From Limonium bicolor (Eukaryota; Streptophyta; Magnoliopsida; Caryophyllales; Plumbaginaceae): a stretch of 64,000 bases of DNA. The notes below the pieces were generated by a model. The model was given only the letters and a program-made list of their open reading frames with translations. It searched no databases and had not been told where the DNA came from. Positions 24,723 to 38,185 of the stretch are shown in pieces. The translations under genes were made by a program, and so were the position numbers. Location: assembly GCA_023374045.1 (NCBI GenBank), contig JAIOTZ010000154.1, positions 1 through 64,000 on the forward strand, in the 5' to 3' direction. Positions within the stretch are counted from its first letter, which is position 1; each line of letters starts with the position of its first letter.

Positions 24723-25203
24723 TACCAGCCACTGCCCCGGATACCAAGGGTTGTCTCCCTCTTCCTTTTCAATGTTCCTAGCCTCTGCTCCGGATACGAA
24801 GGGTCCGTCTCCCTGTGCCTTTTAACGTCCTGGTCTCTACCCCGGATACCAAGGGTCCGCCTCCCTATTCCTTTTAACATTATTGGTCTCTACCCCGGAT
24901 ACGAAGGGTCCGTCTCCCTATCCCTTTTAACATCATTGGTCTCTACCCCGGATACAAAGGGTCCGTCTCCCTATTCCTTTTAACATCATTGGTCTCTACC
25001 CCGGATACAAAGGGTCCGTCTCCCTATTCCTTTTAATATTATAGGTCTCTACCCCGGATACAAAGGGTCCGTCTCCCTGTTCCTCTAAATGTTACGGGTC
25101 TCCACCCCGGATACCAAGGGTCCGTCTCCCTGTTCCTTTTTAGATTATTGGTCTCTACCCCGGATACAAAGGAGTCCGTCTCCCTATTCGTTTCTAACGG
25201 TAT
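24723..25203. repeat. 53 bp tandem repeat, about 9 copies
   Basis: Units begin near 24723, 24780, 24833, 24886, 24939, 24992, 25045, 25098 and 25151. Each carries TCTCTACCCCGGATAC, AAGGGTCCGTCTCCCT and TCCTTTTAACAT. The inner copies are nearly identical and the outer ones diverged, as expected from unequal exchange. It lies in the minus-oriented LTR. Confidence 0.9.
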
Positions 25204-28200
25204 TGGCTTACCATCACCTTTGATAGTTCGACACCATAGTGGGTGTCATTAGGGGTCCTCTATAGTTAAGAGGAGTTTTCCTTTTTATGTAGTTCCTTTG
25301 TTATGTTTACGAAGTTCGTTGTGTTTTATCCCAAGGATTCATCAACGAGAAGGGACTACACTACTGTCTGCGCGCAAGCAATATGCACAATAATAGCAAG
25401 CAGGTAAGCAAGGAAAATAAACATTCCATTCACATGCCTTACACAAGCTCACAACAGACAAATAAGCACGGTAAAACAGACATCCGTTTTCATGCATTAA
25501 TCTTGTGGTCATACAAACAAGGCACACACACACAAGCAGTGTAACACAGCAACATACGAACCACACATGTCCATACCTTATTTAGGAGCAAGTGTCGTCT
25601 CGCACACGGGGTCCCAGTTGGCGTTCGTTACGACCCTAACGTTGATTAAAGATAACGTGTCAGTTAATGATTTCATGTGACGACACATTTCTAGTTTATC
25701 TCATTTAGACGGGTGTTATTCCCTAGGTGAATTTTTGATTGTTCAACTTATATTAACCCTTAGAAATTTTCCCAAGTAGTAACCTTAGGTTTATCTTACC
25801 CCTAGGACATTTACCTTGGCAACTCACACGTTGTTTAAGTCCTTCCCTTTAGGTAATGTTTTAGAGTATTCCAAGCACCAACATGTAACAGGTGTAACCA
25901 GGGAGGAACTTAATTCACCTAAGGTGTATCCCCACCTTAGCTAAGTAGGTTAGCAATTATCAAAATAATAGATTCCTTAAAATACCCCTAAAACCCATTT
26001 ATACAGAAGCCCAAAGGTTTCCAAATCTGAAACACGGCTCCCATGTAATACCTTAACTAACTTCACTTTTAATGTAGTAATTGGTGTTTAACCTTCTCCA
26101 CATGTTTCGCTAACCTAGTTTTGTTTATTAGTTATTGTTTGGGTTCATTATTAAACTTGAATCACACTTATAATACCCTTGTAACACAGTTATACAGAAG
26201 TTACAACATTATTGAAATCTGAAACAACAACTATACATTTCTTCTTGGTTCTTGTTCGTAGTTAGTTCAACCGGTAGTTAATTCTTTCCTACAGTATTTA
26301 CCCCACTAGATATGGGTGTTAACAATGTTTTAAACTCAGATTAAACCAATAAAACACTCACTAACTTCTGTACTCAATTATACAGAACAGCAGCTACCGC
26401 AAAACTGAGACCAAAATCAGTGCGGTACACCTCTATTCCTTCCCTTGTGTCAGTAGTTAATTGATTCCTAAATTCTCAAATGAATTTTCCCACTTAGTTT
26501 ACCTCTTTAATAATGTTCCTTGTTCATACCTAAGACACCATAACACTTCTAATACCCCAGTAAGTCTGTTACACAGACACAAAACTCCATCTCGGCAAAC
26601 CTGCACCCACACCAGCATATATCCCTCTTCATGTCTCCTTCATTTTCTGTTTAATCACAATTCTGACTTTCAAATTTCTCCCCTATGTATTCTTACCCAG
26701 TCAAGTGTTTAATCTCTATTTTAAACTCAAAGTTTCACCAATGAACACTCACCCAATCTTCTGTACAGAACAGAAACTAATTCACCACCTGAACTGAAAA
26801 GAACTAAGAACCTGAAACAGAAACTGCCTCATCACTTTCTATCTCTTTTGCTTGTTTTTTCTGATTTGGTTTTCCAGATTCCCCCCTTCATTAACTCTCG
26901 TGGTTAAGTGTGTTTACTAAGCTTTTAAACTTCAAGAACAGACCAAACCAACCTAGACAATGTCCCCGAATAATTCTTTGCACAGAACCTAAATAACCTA
27001 AAAACTGCAACTCACTATAACATATTCAGGTTTTCCTTCCTTTCTGTCTCGTGCATGGCTCTTGTTTTCTACTTTCCTCAAAAGGTTCAGTTGCTTAATT
27101 AAAATCTTATTACAGCTTAAACTCTCAGAACCCACCCAACGAACTCAAGACAACAAGGTCTGCACATCTACAGTTTCTCTACACGAATCTGTGAAACTGA
27201 AGAATAGAAAACAGGAAATATAACCTGCTGCATTTCTGTTCTTATTGTTTCTTTTCTGTTCAACACCCTCACGTTTAGATAGCTTAGACAGGTGTATTTA
27301 TGGTGTTGTAATTGTATTTCATCAGTACCATTCAAGGGCAGCAGGTGTACTGAGGACCATGTTACAGAATTCAACCAGATTATCGGTTTAAAGTTGACAG
27401 ATTCCTTCTCTTTTATTTTCTGTTGAAGCCTTAAGTTTAGAGACCCCTCACCTCATTAGTTACTTAGTCAGGTGCATTTGTAATATTGTAAATATATCAT
27501 TGACTCAATACCACCCCAGGACATTTAGCATACTGAGAATGCATGCTACAGGCTTCGACTGATTATCAGTTTTGACATGTTTATTTTTTGTGTGTTTTCT
27601 GATCTGGTATTCAGTTTAGAAGTAACTCACCAGTTTAACATCTTAGCAGCCTCTCCTTGTTGACCTTGGCCCACTAAAATGCCTCTCGCCCCTTGGTTAT
27701 TCGACAGCAGCTGAGAAAGTTTTCCTCAGAGGTTATGCTTGGTAAAGCTAGACGAAACATGTCATGAGAAAGCTGATTAAGATTTACCTATTTATGTTTT
27801 CTTTTGATACCAGAGTAGGACTGTTCTTCCTGGAGGGCTTTGGCACTCTTCATGGATTTGTTTCACAAGCCATGTCATGCAAGTAATGAAGGGAATGAGT
27901 TGCAGCAGCAGGAGATCTCAGACACGAAAACAGTAGAGAAATAAGGGGCTGAAGCAACACGATTTTTCCTCTGAACTCATGGACTTACCTTAACTTTTCT
28001 TGAGGAGGATTTAGTTGTTTGATTACCCCGGGGCTGTATCAGCAGTTGGCGTGCAAGGTCTTGTATGAAACAGGATGGGAAGTTAGGGAACTCACGTATG
28101 GATTCTCGGACAGCGTCAACAGAGGGAGAACGTAGTATTAAGGTGGATCAGTTTGAGATTTTACCTTGTGAAGAAACTGGGAAGAGATGGGATGGGTTTA

Positions 28201-29194
28201 CTTGGGAATTCTCAGTGCATTGCCATGCCCTTGGACTACCAGTCTCGGTTATACAAGGGAGGAAAATGGAGAGTTTACAACACTGAAGTCTTACCACAGA
28301 GAAAGAATGCGGGAGAATTTTTCACAGCCAAAGGTGTGGAAGTTTGTAACAGAAGCAGACTCTGATGCGCCAGGTTGTTCTTTTTTTATTACTTTTGCTG
28401 AAACCCAGAATAGAACAGGCTACACTAGTGATCTCAAGTTACAAGGAGAGGAGGACATGACATGCAAGAATGCAGTGGCCTGAGCACGAATTTTACTCCA
28501 GATTTCGTTGTCTGTTTACACTTTTTTTTTTGAGATATTAAAGTTTGGAACAGAAGCATTCTGATGCGTATGCCTTTGTTTTGGTGATCTTTACTGAACC
28601 CAAAGTCAATACAGGATAGTGCTTGAGGTCTCCCAGGCCGTGTCCCCTTAATACCTTTACAGAACCTAAAATTCTCAACTCCCTCATTACCCCTACGACA
28701 CAGCAGAGTCAGCAACCATACATTCATATTTTTGTTTTGAATTGCACACCCGCATCAGCACTGCCTGATGTTCTCTCCTCTTTTCTGTCTCCTTTTTGAC
28801 TCGAGGGACATTGCAGAAATCAACTGAGAGAGGAGTATGTTATTGAAGAAACGGGAGAGTGGTGGGCACAAGTCACAAGGGGAATATTTGTATAATCTGA
28901 ACCGATGACAGCAAGATTGTTTCATTACTTCTTTACAGATTTGAATGGGTAATGGTGTGTAGTTGATTGATTGCACAGAGATGAGTGAGGGGCACGTGAA
29001 TGGTTGATCGAAAGAAAAACAAGGGGAGGTGTTGTTCGTATGTTGAGGGCGCGCACTGATCGGAACAGAATCAGTATACATAGTAACAGGAAAAGGAATT
29101 CGACATTACAGAGGCTTGTTTGCTTCTGTTTTAATTTGTAGTTACTTGGTAGTCATAGTACTAGTTTTAATTCGTTGACATGTATTACCGAATT

Positions 29195-29304
29195 CGAGCA
29201 TGGCTCAACTGGTCAAGCATTCGGGATAAGTACGAGAGGTACGGGGTTCGAATCTCAATGGGAGCGACTTTGCTCTGTTTTTCTTTTTCCTCTCTTTTTT
29301 TTTT
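29195..29304 (+). ncRNA. tRNA-derived, SINE-like sequence with Pol III boxes
   Basis: TGGCTCAACTGG (29201-29212) matches the A box and GGTTCGAATCT (29245-29255) matches the B box except at its last base. Their starts are 44 bp apart, within the tRNA/SINE range. T-rich runs from about 29278 to 29304 could end a Pol III transcript. The T-arm pairing is poor, so it is not a working tRNA gene. It may be the head of a tRNA-derived SINE or a relic. I found no convincing target duplication around it. Confidence 0.55.
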
Positions 29305-30447
29305 AAGATTTATAAATGTATAAGCAACTATATAATATGTCGCGTTATTAATTGCATACGTTGCTAGTCATTCATACGTACCTGTATATTTATATACGCC
29401 CCCTTTTATTTTGTCGCGTTATAGTTGTAAATACCTATGCGACGTTTTTAGTTAATATTAACAATGTTGTAATGTTGTAATATTACATGTATTTTCGTAT
29501 ACATACATATATAAGTACGTGACCGTCTTAATACATAACGTTACATGTATACCCCAATTTAGTTGTTCGTACATTATTATATGTCCGGCTTATGAAACGC
29601 GACCGGATAATCTCCTCGCGTTTATGATTTTATGCGTTTAATTCGTTTAGGGGTGTTTCATTGGAGCAAGAGTGGCTAAAACAAGGAGAAAAATAAAACT
29701 TTAAGGCATTTTGCCAAGGAAAAATCTATTACCATAGCACCTTGCTGTTGTCTAGCTATTCCCCATGTTTTTATGGTGAATTTAACACCATGTGGTGTTC
29801 TGTATACAGGCCGAATTTCATTTGAAACAGCCTTTCCTTTTTAAGGTAATTTTTGCCTTAAATCTTACATTAATTTGTTCCTTATGGTTAGCTCATGCTT
29901 GGAGTATAACCATATCTTATTTTGGTGTATTAAACATGTCTAAGTGCTGGGTTGATTTTTCCTCCAAGCTGCCGTGAGGGTATTAGGTCATTAAGCACCT
30001 AAATCAAGGTATAAATACCTTAAACTTATGTTATTATGATTTTTCAGCTCATATAAAATATGTGCCATGAGTGGAGTTAATTAAATGGCTGATTTTAACC
30101 TAAGTATGGGCAAAAATGACTTAGATAAATTAAGCTAGTCATTTAAGTGGTTTAATTAACATAATGGTCAAATTATGACATTATGTGGAAGAATAATTAA
30201 TGTTGGAATAAGGCCGAGAGTTTATAGTAAATTTTAAGCTATTTATGTGTAATTTTATGTTATAAAGCAAAGTTGTAATAAGGCCATGTCATTAGGCCAT
30301 CTTAATTTAAGTTTAAAAGCTTATTTAATTTAATTTATGCTTATAGCATTAAGTTTGGGGTCAAACGGTAATTACTAGTAATATATAAAGCCGTGGGCAT
30401 AAATAAAAGGAATTTAGGGTTTTTAAATGAATTTAAATAAAATTATA

Positions 30448-30685
30448 CTCCCTCCGTCCCTAATTGACCTTCCTCTTCACTATTTGGACTTGTCGTTTGA
30501 CTTCAATATTTAACATGTAAGATAACATAATTTTATAAATCTAATTATTGCAATGGAATCTATATGTGAAAAACTATATGTTGTATAAATTTGTTTTATA
30601 AAATTATTTTATCTTATATGTTAAATATTGAGGTGGAAAAACGTGCCAAAAAGCAAACAAGAAGGTCAATTAGGGACGGAGGGAG
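30448..30685. mobile_element. Stowaway MITE, 238 bp
   Basis: The element opens with CTCCCTCCGTCCC, the Stowaway signature, and its terminal inverted repeats (30448-30472 and 30661-30685) match perfectly over 25 bp. It is flanked by TA at 30446-30447 and 30686-30687. The sister LTR near 33163 keeps the exact empty site, and the 3' LTR near 46168 also lacks the element. It has no coding capacity and would be moved by a Tc1/mariner transposase supplied elsewhere. Confidence 0.96.
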
Positions 30686-31396
30686 TAACATTTTATAAAG
30701 TTTTGTGTCAAAATTGTAATTATAGGAAAGTTTGGGGTATATATTGTAATTACCGAGTGTTTGGGCTCAAATTGGAATTTAGAAGTCAAGGTTGACTATA
30801 TAGGAGACTTTGACCAAATTTGGGAATTTATTGAATTAAATACTAGCTTATAATAAGCTAGGTATTAAATTGTAAAAGATTTATAAGTATTGGGGTGAGA
30901 ATGTAATTTCCAAAACTTAAGGGTACCAAATGGGGTTTAGAATAGACCTTGGGTTATAAGGAATTTTTAGGAGTTTGTTTGGTTAAATTTGGAGTTAAAA
31001 TGAATTATATAGGTATAATATATGATTTTATATCATTGTTACATATGGGTAACATATGTGGTATTAACCATAAATATTGAAAGTGTAAGGTTAGGAATGA
31101 TTTTATAACCTTTTGGTATAGTTTGGTAATTTTTGGAATTATATATGAGGTTTTATTAAGATATATGTATAATATATAGTTTTAATGACATTAGAAACTA
31201 TATGTTATAAAATGGGGTTATTTGGTGAATTGGAAAGTTAATGGGTTGGAAATTAATTTAGAACAGACGTAGGGTCTGTTCGGTTAATTTGAGGAATTAT
31301 AACCATAGGTTATAATTATACTAAGGTTTAAAGATTATAATATAAGGTATATATTATAAGTGTAACAATGGAATATAATTTGGGGTTGATTTGTAA

Positions 31397-34300
31397 TGAA
31401 ATACCCCTAACCTTTAAAACTTAATTAAATGATCTATTAATGATCTAATATGGCTAATAAACATCTAAATACCATTGGGGAACAATATAAAGATCTCAAC
31501 AAGGCAAAACATGCCTTAAGATCGGTAAAGCCAAAAATATGCTTTAAGACACCATAGAGATTGTATGACCTCAATTAGGATACAAAGTGGATTACTAAGT
31601 ATTATAATTAAGTAATGAACACTATAAAACTATTCTCAAGGAAACCAAGCTCAAAAACATGTTCTAACACAAATTGTGCTTTAAAACTCCTTAAAGCACG
31701 TTTTTTAGAAAATTGGCTTTCTGAGTGGGTTTTGAGTGGTGTTAGGCATTGGATTAGACCTTGTTATACTAATGTAATATAATGTACCACATTAGAAGGT
31801 CTAAATCCAAGATTTAAAAAAGAAATCAGAAATATGGCATTCATTTATGAATAGTAACTCAAATAGTGCATTTTAAGCAATATTGACTAAGTCAAGTCAA
31901 TGGTCAAGACTTGACTCATCCATATTGTAAATGAGGCGGCAGCTTAGGGGATGGAGGACAGCACATTCACCTTTAATCAAAATATCTAGCCAATTTGGTG
32001 AATCACCATTTACTATTCTATTTTCTACTTTTCATTCATTAACACACAAATTCTTTCTTTCTCTTTCCTCTTGTCCCATTCCAGCCGAGCCCTTAGCAGT
32101 TCCTAAAGCTCTCAAGCTGTGTTCTTGAGCATTCAAGGCAAATCAAACTCTTTTCCACCTAAGGTAATGGTTTAAGGCATATTTTAGCTCTTTTTCTTCA
32201 TCTCTTCATCACCTACACATGGAGCTTATAATCTATCACTTTCCATGGCTTATTCTCAGTATTTTAAACCTTGAACAAGATCCATTCTCGGCTGAAGCAA
32301 CCCTTGGGACCAAGGTGGTCAAAATTTCCATTATAAGGTAAAGACATACCTTAAGGATTCTTACTCTTCATCCGGTTTTCTTCTTTTGTTTTCTATGAGT
32401 TTATTCACTCATAATCTTCATATTTTCATGTTGATTCAGTGTGTTAATCACTTGGAGCAAGAGTGGCTGAAAATCTAGAGAAAAATCATTCTTTAAGGCA
32501 TTTTGCCAAGGTAAAATCTATTACCATAGCACCTTGCTGTTGTCTAGCTATTCCCCATGTTTTTATGGTGAATTTAACACCATGTGGTGTTCTTGATTCA
32601 GGTCGAAACCCCTTTGAGACTACCATTCCTTTTTAAGGTGATTTTTGCCTTAAATACATTTAATTGTTCCTTATGGTTAGCTATTCTCCAAGCTGCCGAG
32701 TTGGTTTTAAGGCATTAAGCACCTAAATCAAGGTATAAATACCTTAAACTTATGTTATTATGATTTTTCAGCTCATATAAATTATGTGCCGAGAGTCGAG
32801 TTAATTAAATGGGTGATTTTAACCTAAGTATGGGCAAAAATGACTTAGATAAATTAAGCTAGTCATTTAAGTGGTTTAATTAACATAATGGTCAAATTAT
32901 GACATTATGTGGAAAAATAATTAATGTACAGCAAGGCCGAGAGTTTATAGTATATTTTGAGCTATTTATGTGTAATTTTATGTTATAAAGCAAAGTTGTA
33001 ATAAGGCCATGTCATTAGGCCTTTTTAATTTAAAAGCTTATTTTAATTTAATTTATGCTTATATTATTAAGTTTGGGGTCAAACGGTAATTACTAGTAAA
33101 ATATAAAGCCGAGGGCATAAATAAGAGGAATTTAGAGTTTTAAAATGAATTTAATAAAATTATAACATTTTATAAAGTTTTGGGTCAAAATTCTAAAAAT
33201 AGAAAAGTATAGGGTATAAGTAGTAATTACCGAGAGTTTGGGTCCAAATTGGGATTAGAAGCCAAAGTTGACTATATAGAGACTTTGACCAAGTTTGGAG
33301 AGTTTAAGGAATTAAAATACTACCTTATATTAAGTTAGTTATTAAATTGTAAAAGATTTATAAGAGTTGGGGTGATATGGTAATTTCCGAAACTTAAGGG
33401 TGCTAAATGGAGTATAGAACAAACCTTGGGTTATTAGGAATTTTTAGGAATTTATTTGGTTAAATTTGGAGTTAATATGAATTATATAAGTATAATATAT
33501 GATATTTTATATCATTGTTACAAATGGGTAACATATGGGTATAAACCATGAAATATAGAAAGTATAGGTTAGGAATGATATTTATAACCTTTGGTATAGT
33601 TTGGTAATTTTTGGAGTTATATATAAGGTTTTATTAAGATATATGTATAATATATAGTTTTAATGACATTAGGAAACTATATATTATAAATTGGGGAGAT
33701 TTGGTAATTATACAAAGTTAGGTGGTAGGAATTAAATTAAAACAGACCCTAGGGTCTGTTCGGCAATTATAAGCATTTATAACTATAGGTTATAATTATA
33801 TTAAGGTTTAAGGATTATAATATAAGATATATATTATAAGTGAAACAATGGAATATAATTTGGGGTTGATTTGTAAATTATGGAAGTATAGAGGAATATA
33901 ATAAAAACCGAGAGTATAATGGGCTGTTTGGTATTTTATAACAATTTATAACTATAGGTTATAATTGTTTTAATGACATAAATGTCATAATATATGTTAT
34001 ATAACTATAATATAACATTTATAAATTATGTGGTGGATTTTGTAAATATTTAAGAAAATAAGTGTTGTTCGGTAATATGGGCATTTTTGAATGAAAATTT
34101 ATAATATGGTTTTTAATGTTATAAGGGTTGTAACATTTATAATATAAGAAATATTCATTAAAAGAATGAATATATTATAAAGACTTACCATATAACAAAT
34201 AGTCCCATAATACATGTATATAAATAAATATATTTATGGAGTGGAAAAATACAATATGGTTCAATAACCATATAATATCATAATTAAAATGATATAAGGT

Positions 34301-34995
34301 AAAGAGAAAAGAATTATAAACATTAGATAAGGAAATTCTAATGTTAGGAGTATACATGAAATAATAAGGATTTATATAATTCAAGGTATTTTTACATATG
34401 AATTAAACTACATTAAACTTGGAAAACTAACCTTAGGAAAATAAATACTAAGGTGAAATGTATAATATATGATTAAGAATTATACATGCAAAATAGAAAC
34501 AAACTATATAATATACAAGTGTATATTGAATTACATGCGATAACCAAGTTCAAACTTTAAGTATATTAATATACGAGACGAGTCTACGCATGTAATATAA
34601 CGTTTTTCCAAATCCCGAGTTAAACCGAAAACCCGACAAACGTTGTTAGTTAATAACGGGGAATAAACCGGGAGGTATTAGTGACGGTACGGGTACCGCA
34701 GAGTAATGTCGTTATACGGGATTCTAATCTGTAGCGTTATGTATTATTAGACTGTTAGAGACGACACGAGGAGCATCGGATCTAGCTGATTCATACTCCA
34801 CGGTTATATAATCAGGGTGAACGGTATGTTGTTACGTGTCTCTGATTGTCTCAGAGGGCTTCCTCAATTCAGACTTCTGTGTAATCTGTGATAAGATTGT
34901 TTGTCTGATTGTGTGAATAAATATGCATGAACTGTATATTTTAGCTGCTTATTATTTACTGTTGTTGCGTTACAGTATGGTTCGTATATATGGTA

Positions 34996-35042
<47 letters not shown>

Positions 35043-36225
35043 GAACTAGCGGCTATGGTGCTATCTTATATGTAATATAAGGATCATCAGAAAAACGTTG
35101 TAGCACTAGGATAATAAGATATACATATTATCCGAGACTTTAATACGGAGCATAGGCCTTTCTAACGCCGCTCTCGTATCTAACACTGGATCTCGAGTTT
35201 ACATACTCTGGATTGGACTAACGACCTTAGTCTGCTGTGTTAGTAGAAATTGGTAATGTGATGCGATGGTATAATTAATTAACATAACAAAGCCAAGAGG
35301 ATGTGGCTCTTGGTGCGCGCTTTGATCACAAAAACGATACCAGGATGTTCACGTACGGGTCCGCAAGTATCAAGAAAATTTCCGCGAGCTAGGACAGTTC
35401 GTTGGTCGGAGACTCTACCGCTGGAGTGGCTACTGCCGTGGGTGACCCGCCATAGTATATGGGTAATTTAGAGACACGTCGTTTTAACGAGACGTTGTCA
35501 CTAGGTATAACCGAACATTTATTACAGTTATGACTTGTACATTGGCGAACAATATTGGACTTTATGCCAAGGACGGGAGTTAATACTTGTTTATTATTCT
35601 CGTTGTTTCGCCTTGTTGTTCATTGGTTATACTGTGTGGATTATATTATGTGTGTTTGGTTGTGTTTATTGTATGGTTATTACTGTTAAATTTTTTACAG
35701 TTTAAATATTAAAACGGTATTGCATGTAACGAATCTCATGCTCTCGACCAATTAATTGAGGGTTTAAGGAGGCATGACGGGGCATGTGATAACATACTCA
35801 GCAGGGCTGATTCCATACCACAACCATTTTTATTTTCAGGAGACTAGCTGGAGGGTCGACGCGGGGTGCGACAGTTTTAGTGACTTTTTGGTTAGACTTG
35901 GTACGGATTGAGACTATGGTTATTTTGGACTCGGGTTTTGTAGACCGAGGTGTATATTTGGTTAGACGCTTACGTGTACGGTTTATGTATAAGACGGATT
36001 GTTGTTGTATATATTTTAGTTTTATTTAAGCACTACTATCTATCTCTTGTGGTCACTGCGGGAATACATTTCGTATGTTGATTATCATGTAACTCGTTAT
36101 CACCCGTATGGGCGAGTGATAACAGTGAACCATTAGAACGACAGTCTGTTATTTACCGCTGCGATTTAATTACTAAGTATGACGATTATACTATAATTAG
36201 GAGCCGGATTAGTAGGGGTGTTACA
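31397..36225 (+). mobile_element. Family A solo LTR inserted in the 5' LTR of A
   Basis: It opens TGAAATACCCCTAACC and ends GGGGTGTTACA, flanked by the perfect duplication TGTAA (31392-31396 and 36226-36230). It is collinear with its host LTR from end to end, at roughly 5 percent difference over the first 260 bp by eye, more than between the two LTRs of element A. There is no internal region, so this is a solo LTR of 4829 bp. It contains a (TA)n run at 34998-35041. Confidence 0.92.
34998..35041. repeat. (TA)n microsatellite in the solo LTR
   Basis: About 22 uninterrupted TA dinucleotides lie close to the LTR 3' end. The host LTR has a similar run at 37413-37451, but at a slightly different place relative to the conserved CGTTGTAGCACTAGGATAATAAG phrase. 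Confidence 0.9.
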
Positions 36226-37410
36226 TGTAAATTCTGGAAGTATAGGGAAATTAAATAAAAACCGAGAATACTATGGTCTGTTTGGTATTTTGTAACAACT
36301 TATAACTATAGATTATAATTGTTTTAATGACATAAAGGTCATAATATATGTTATATAACTATAATATAACATTATATAAATTATGTGGTGGATTTTGTAA
36401 ATATTAAAGAACAATGAGTGCTGTTGGTAAATAATATTGGGTATTTTAGTTGAAATTTATAATATGTTTTTTGTTATAAAGGTTGTAACATTTAAATATA
36501 AGAAGTATAATATAATAAATTTAAAGAATAAAATATATGGTATATAATATTATATATAAAATTCATAATATATGTGTTGGAGTGAGAATACATATGGTTC
36601 AATAATTTTATTAATATAAAAATAATGTAAGTAATAGAATTAATAAATATGTAAATTGGGTTATATATTATTATGTATATTATATATAATATGATATGTA
36701 TATAATTATATTGAAATAAAAAAATAAAAATAAATTAAGTAAAAATAAATAAATATAATATGTGAAGAATATAACATATGTTATAAGTAATATACATACA
36801 TATAGTAGATAATCTAAGTATATATAATATACATGATAAATATACAAATGTTATTAAATACATGCGATAACAAATGTTAAGTAAGTATTTAATATACATG
36901 ACGTAACCACGCACGTAATGTAGCATTTTTCCTAATCCCGAGTTAAACCGAAAACCTGACAAACGTTATAGTTAACAACGGGGGATACCGGGATGGATTA
37001 GTAATGGTACGGGGTGCCGTAGTGTATTGTTAGTATGAGATGCTGATGCATAGTGTGATGCATATTAATAGATTGTTAGTGGCGTCTCGAGGATCACCAG
37101 AGGATTTAGCTGATTCATACTCCACGATCTTATAATCCGGGTGAACGGTATGTTATTATGTGGTTTGATTGTCTCCGAGGATTTCCTCAGTTCAGACATT
37201 GTGTGAAAATCTGTGTAGAGATTGAATGTCTGCTTGTGTGAATTAATATGCTTGAGTTGTGTATTAATGCTGCCTTATTATTATTACTGTTGTACGATAA
37301 CAGTACTGTTCGTATATATGAACATATTATAAATGAACTAGCGGCAATGATGCTATCTTATATGTGTAATAAAAGGAACGTAAGTAAAACGTTGTAGCAC
37401 TAGGATAATA

Positions 37411-37453
<43 letters not shown>

Positions 37454-37989
37454 GAGACTTATATACGGAGCACTGGCCTTTTTAACGCCGCTCTCGTATC
37501 TAACACTGGATCCCGAGTCGACATAACTCAGGATTGGACTAACGACCTAGTCTGCTGTTTTAGGAAAATGGTAATACGATGTGATGGATATATAAGTTAA
37601 ATCAAGAGGATGTGGCTCTTGGAGTGAATTGTGATCAATTAATTGATACTAGATACCGTGTGGGTATCCAAAGTATCAAGCTAAATTTCCAACGGACTAC
37701 AACTGGTTTCGTCGGTCGAATACTCTCCACCTGGAGTTCTACTGCCGTGGGTGACCCGCCATAGGAGATGGGTAACTTAGAGACACGTCGTTTTTAAACG
37801 AGACGATGTCATTAGACAAGACTGAACAATTATGAACAACTATATTAGCTTCGTACAGTAGGGGAACTATTTGGGCTTGTATGCCAAAGACGAGAATTTA
37901 TACTTGTTTATAATCCTCGTTGTTTCGCCTTGTTGTTCATTGGTTATGCTATGTGGCTATGTGATGTATGTTGGTGGATTTGTTGAAAT

Positions 37990-38185
37990 GAGTCGTTGTA
38001 CTCATATGTGTGTTGAAAATTGGTTTAATTGAGTCGTTGTACTTATATCTATGTTTGTGAACTGGTTGATTCGAGTCGCTGTACTCGTGTGTGGATTATT
38101 GTGGATGGATTGGTCGAGTGAGTCGCCGAACTCAATTATGAACTATTAAGTGTTTGTTTGAGTGGAGTCTTCGTACTCGTATAGC
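37990..38185. repeat. Tandem repeat of about 42-47 bp, about 5 copies, in the 5' LTR of A
   Basis: Units start GAGTCGTTGTACTC or variants (GAGTCGCTGTACTCG, GAGTCGCCGAACTC, GAGTCTTCGTACTCG). The corresponding stretch of the solo LTR (about 35610-35700) lacks the array. It is a length difference between sister LTRs close to their 3' ends. Confidence 0.8.

Larger units (their letters stand above)
21254..29660 (-). mobile_element. Minus-oriented long LTR inserted in the 5' LTR of A
   Basis: Termini TGTAACACCCCCG and GGGGTGTTTCA are flanked by the perfect duplication TTGGA (21249-21253 and 29661-29665). The uninterrupted 3' LTR reads CCCCTTGGAGCAAGAG at the same place, which is the empty site. 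Length is 8407 bp, or about 5.9 kb without the nested LTR at 21633-24169. No primer site, polypurine tract or gag-pol is visible, so it is most likely a solo LTR. It carries a 53 bp tandem array and a tRNA-like sequence. Open frames around 28065-28483 show no recognisable domain. Confidence 0.87.

Noticed and set aside
29195..29270. Functional tRNA gene
   Set aside because: A and B boxes are present, but the T-arm does not pair well and no acceptor stem forms; kept only as tRNA-derived.
29792..29977. 61-codon frame repeated at 45520-45702
   Set aside because: Its repetition reflects the two LTRs of element A; no domain, and the sister solo LTR does not keep the frame.
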